A stretch of DNA of 24,140 nt from JABDKH01 sp963768565. GTDB taxonomy: Bacteria; Bacteroidota; Rhodothermia; Rhodothermales; JABDKH01. Each line of letters starts with the position of its first letter. The stretch's first letter is position 1. The translations under genes were made by a program, and so were the position numbers. The notes under the pieces are model-generated. The model did not search any database and was not told where the DNA came from. It worked only from the letters and a program-made list of their open reading frames with translations. Location: contig CAVYIO010000025.1 in NCBI GenBank assembly GCA_963768565.1, positions 1 through 24,140 on the forward strand, in the 5' to 3' direction. Shown here piece after piece: positions 23,849 to 24,140 of the stretch.

Positions 23849-24140
23849 TCAACAGAGAGGTGCGGATGAAAAGCGCTCCAGATCGAGATTGCTCATATCA
23901 TTCCAGCACCAGATCTGCTGGCAGGGAAAGCAATTCTCATAGAGTGCCTTGCCCACGACGACCGAATCGACGCCGTAGGGTTCCAGCTCCTTTATTCGCA
24001 GCAGATCGAGATAACCAGACACCCCACCCGAGGCCGTGATACGTGCCGTGGAAAGAGCCGATCACCCAGTTCGCGATACGCCTGCACAATCTCATGCCAG
24101 TGTGCCTCGTGTTATATCCGAGTAATGCAACCGACCAAGG
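23849..24140 (-). CDS. hisA: HisA (phosphoribosylformimino-AICAR-ribotide isomerase), C-terminal part, frame-disrupted
   Basis: HisA catalyses the fourth step of histidine synthesis on a TIM-barrel fold. From the stop at 23849 the frame reads back cleanly through FSSAPLC, FPCQQIWCWNDMSNLDLE, VVVGKALYEN and ARITASGGVSGYLDLLRI, the phosphate-binding C-terminal end of the barrel. Near 24,095-24,118 the catalytic-strand motif appears as YSDITR then GTLA in another frame, with the expected D/E-G link shortened and a stop just after. At least two small indels lie within about 40 bases at the very edge of the window. I take these as low-quality consensus rather than gene decay. The 5' part is outside the window. 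Confidence 0.8.

Overview
Most of this window (about 1.6-24.1 kb) is compact bacterial DNA. The gene set suggests a Bacteroidota/Rhodothermota-type marine bacterium: a CarB of the eukaryote/Bacteroidota-like sequence type, a long Lgt with a GRIGCHLAGDGDWG motif, LolA, ATP-dependent PEP carboxykinase, a HisA ending in FPCQQIWCW, and few clear Shine-Dalgarno sites. This placement is inferred from sequence style and was not tested by a search.

The left 1.6 kb does not fit. Positions 1-409 hold the broken 3' part of a sugar/nucleoside ABC permease. About 410-1600 is AT-rich, microsatellite-rich DNA with a tandem-repeat array and no convincing gene; it looks like algal (perhaps diatom) nuclear DNA. 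Around 1,604 the sequence switches in mid-gene to the last ~50 codons of carA, followed by carB. I read this as an assembly chimera, or much less likely an insertion.

Layout from 1.6 kb: carA (3' end) and carB on + (carB carries two compensating frameshifts); mtaB on -, tail to tail with carB; psd, pssA, purS, clpS and a yigZ-family gene on + (phospholipid head-group synthesis, purine synthesis, proteolysis adaptor); rnhA on -; a tight + run of obgE, dprA, an rluD-like gene, ptsN, hisS and lgt; pckA on -, convergent with lgt; rlmB on +; then a - run of thpR, a class V aminotransferase, lolA, a flippase-like membrane protein and a small putative HTH protein; a divergent + gene of the putative molybdenum carrier family; and on - a small exported protein and the 3' part of hisA, which is frame-disrupted at the right edge.

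Frame disruptions occur only near the ends (about 80, 2,370 and 3,187, and about 24,095-24,120). The roughly 20 kb between reads without a break, which points to poorer consensus at the ends. I found no CRISPR array, transposase, integrase, phage module, toxin-antitoxin pair or recognisable defence island. The genes are mainly housekeeping. The items most worth a second look are the mosaic left end, the uncharacterised small HTH-like protein, the SLOG-like 'molybdenum carrier' and the orphan aminotransferase.
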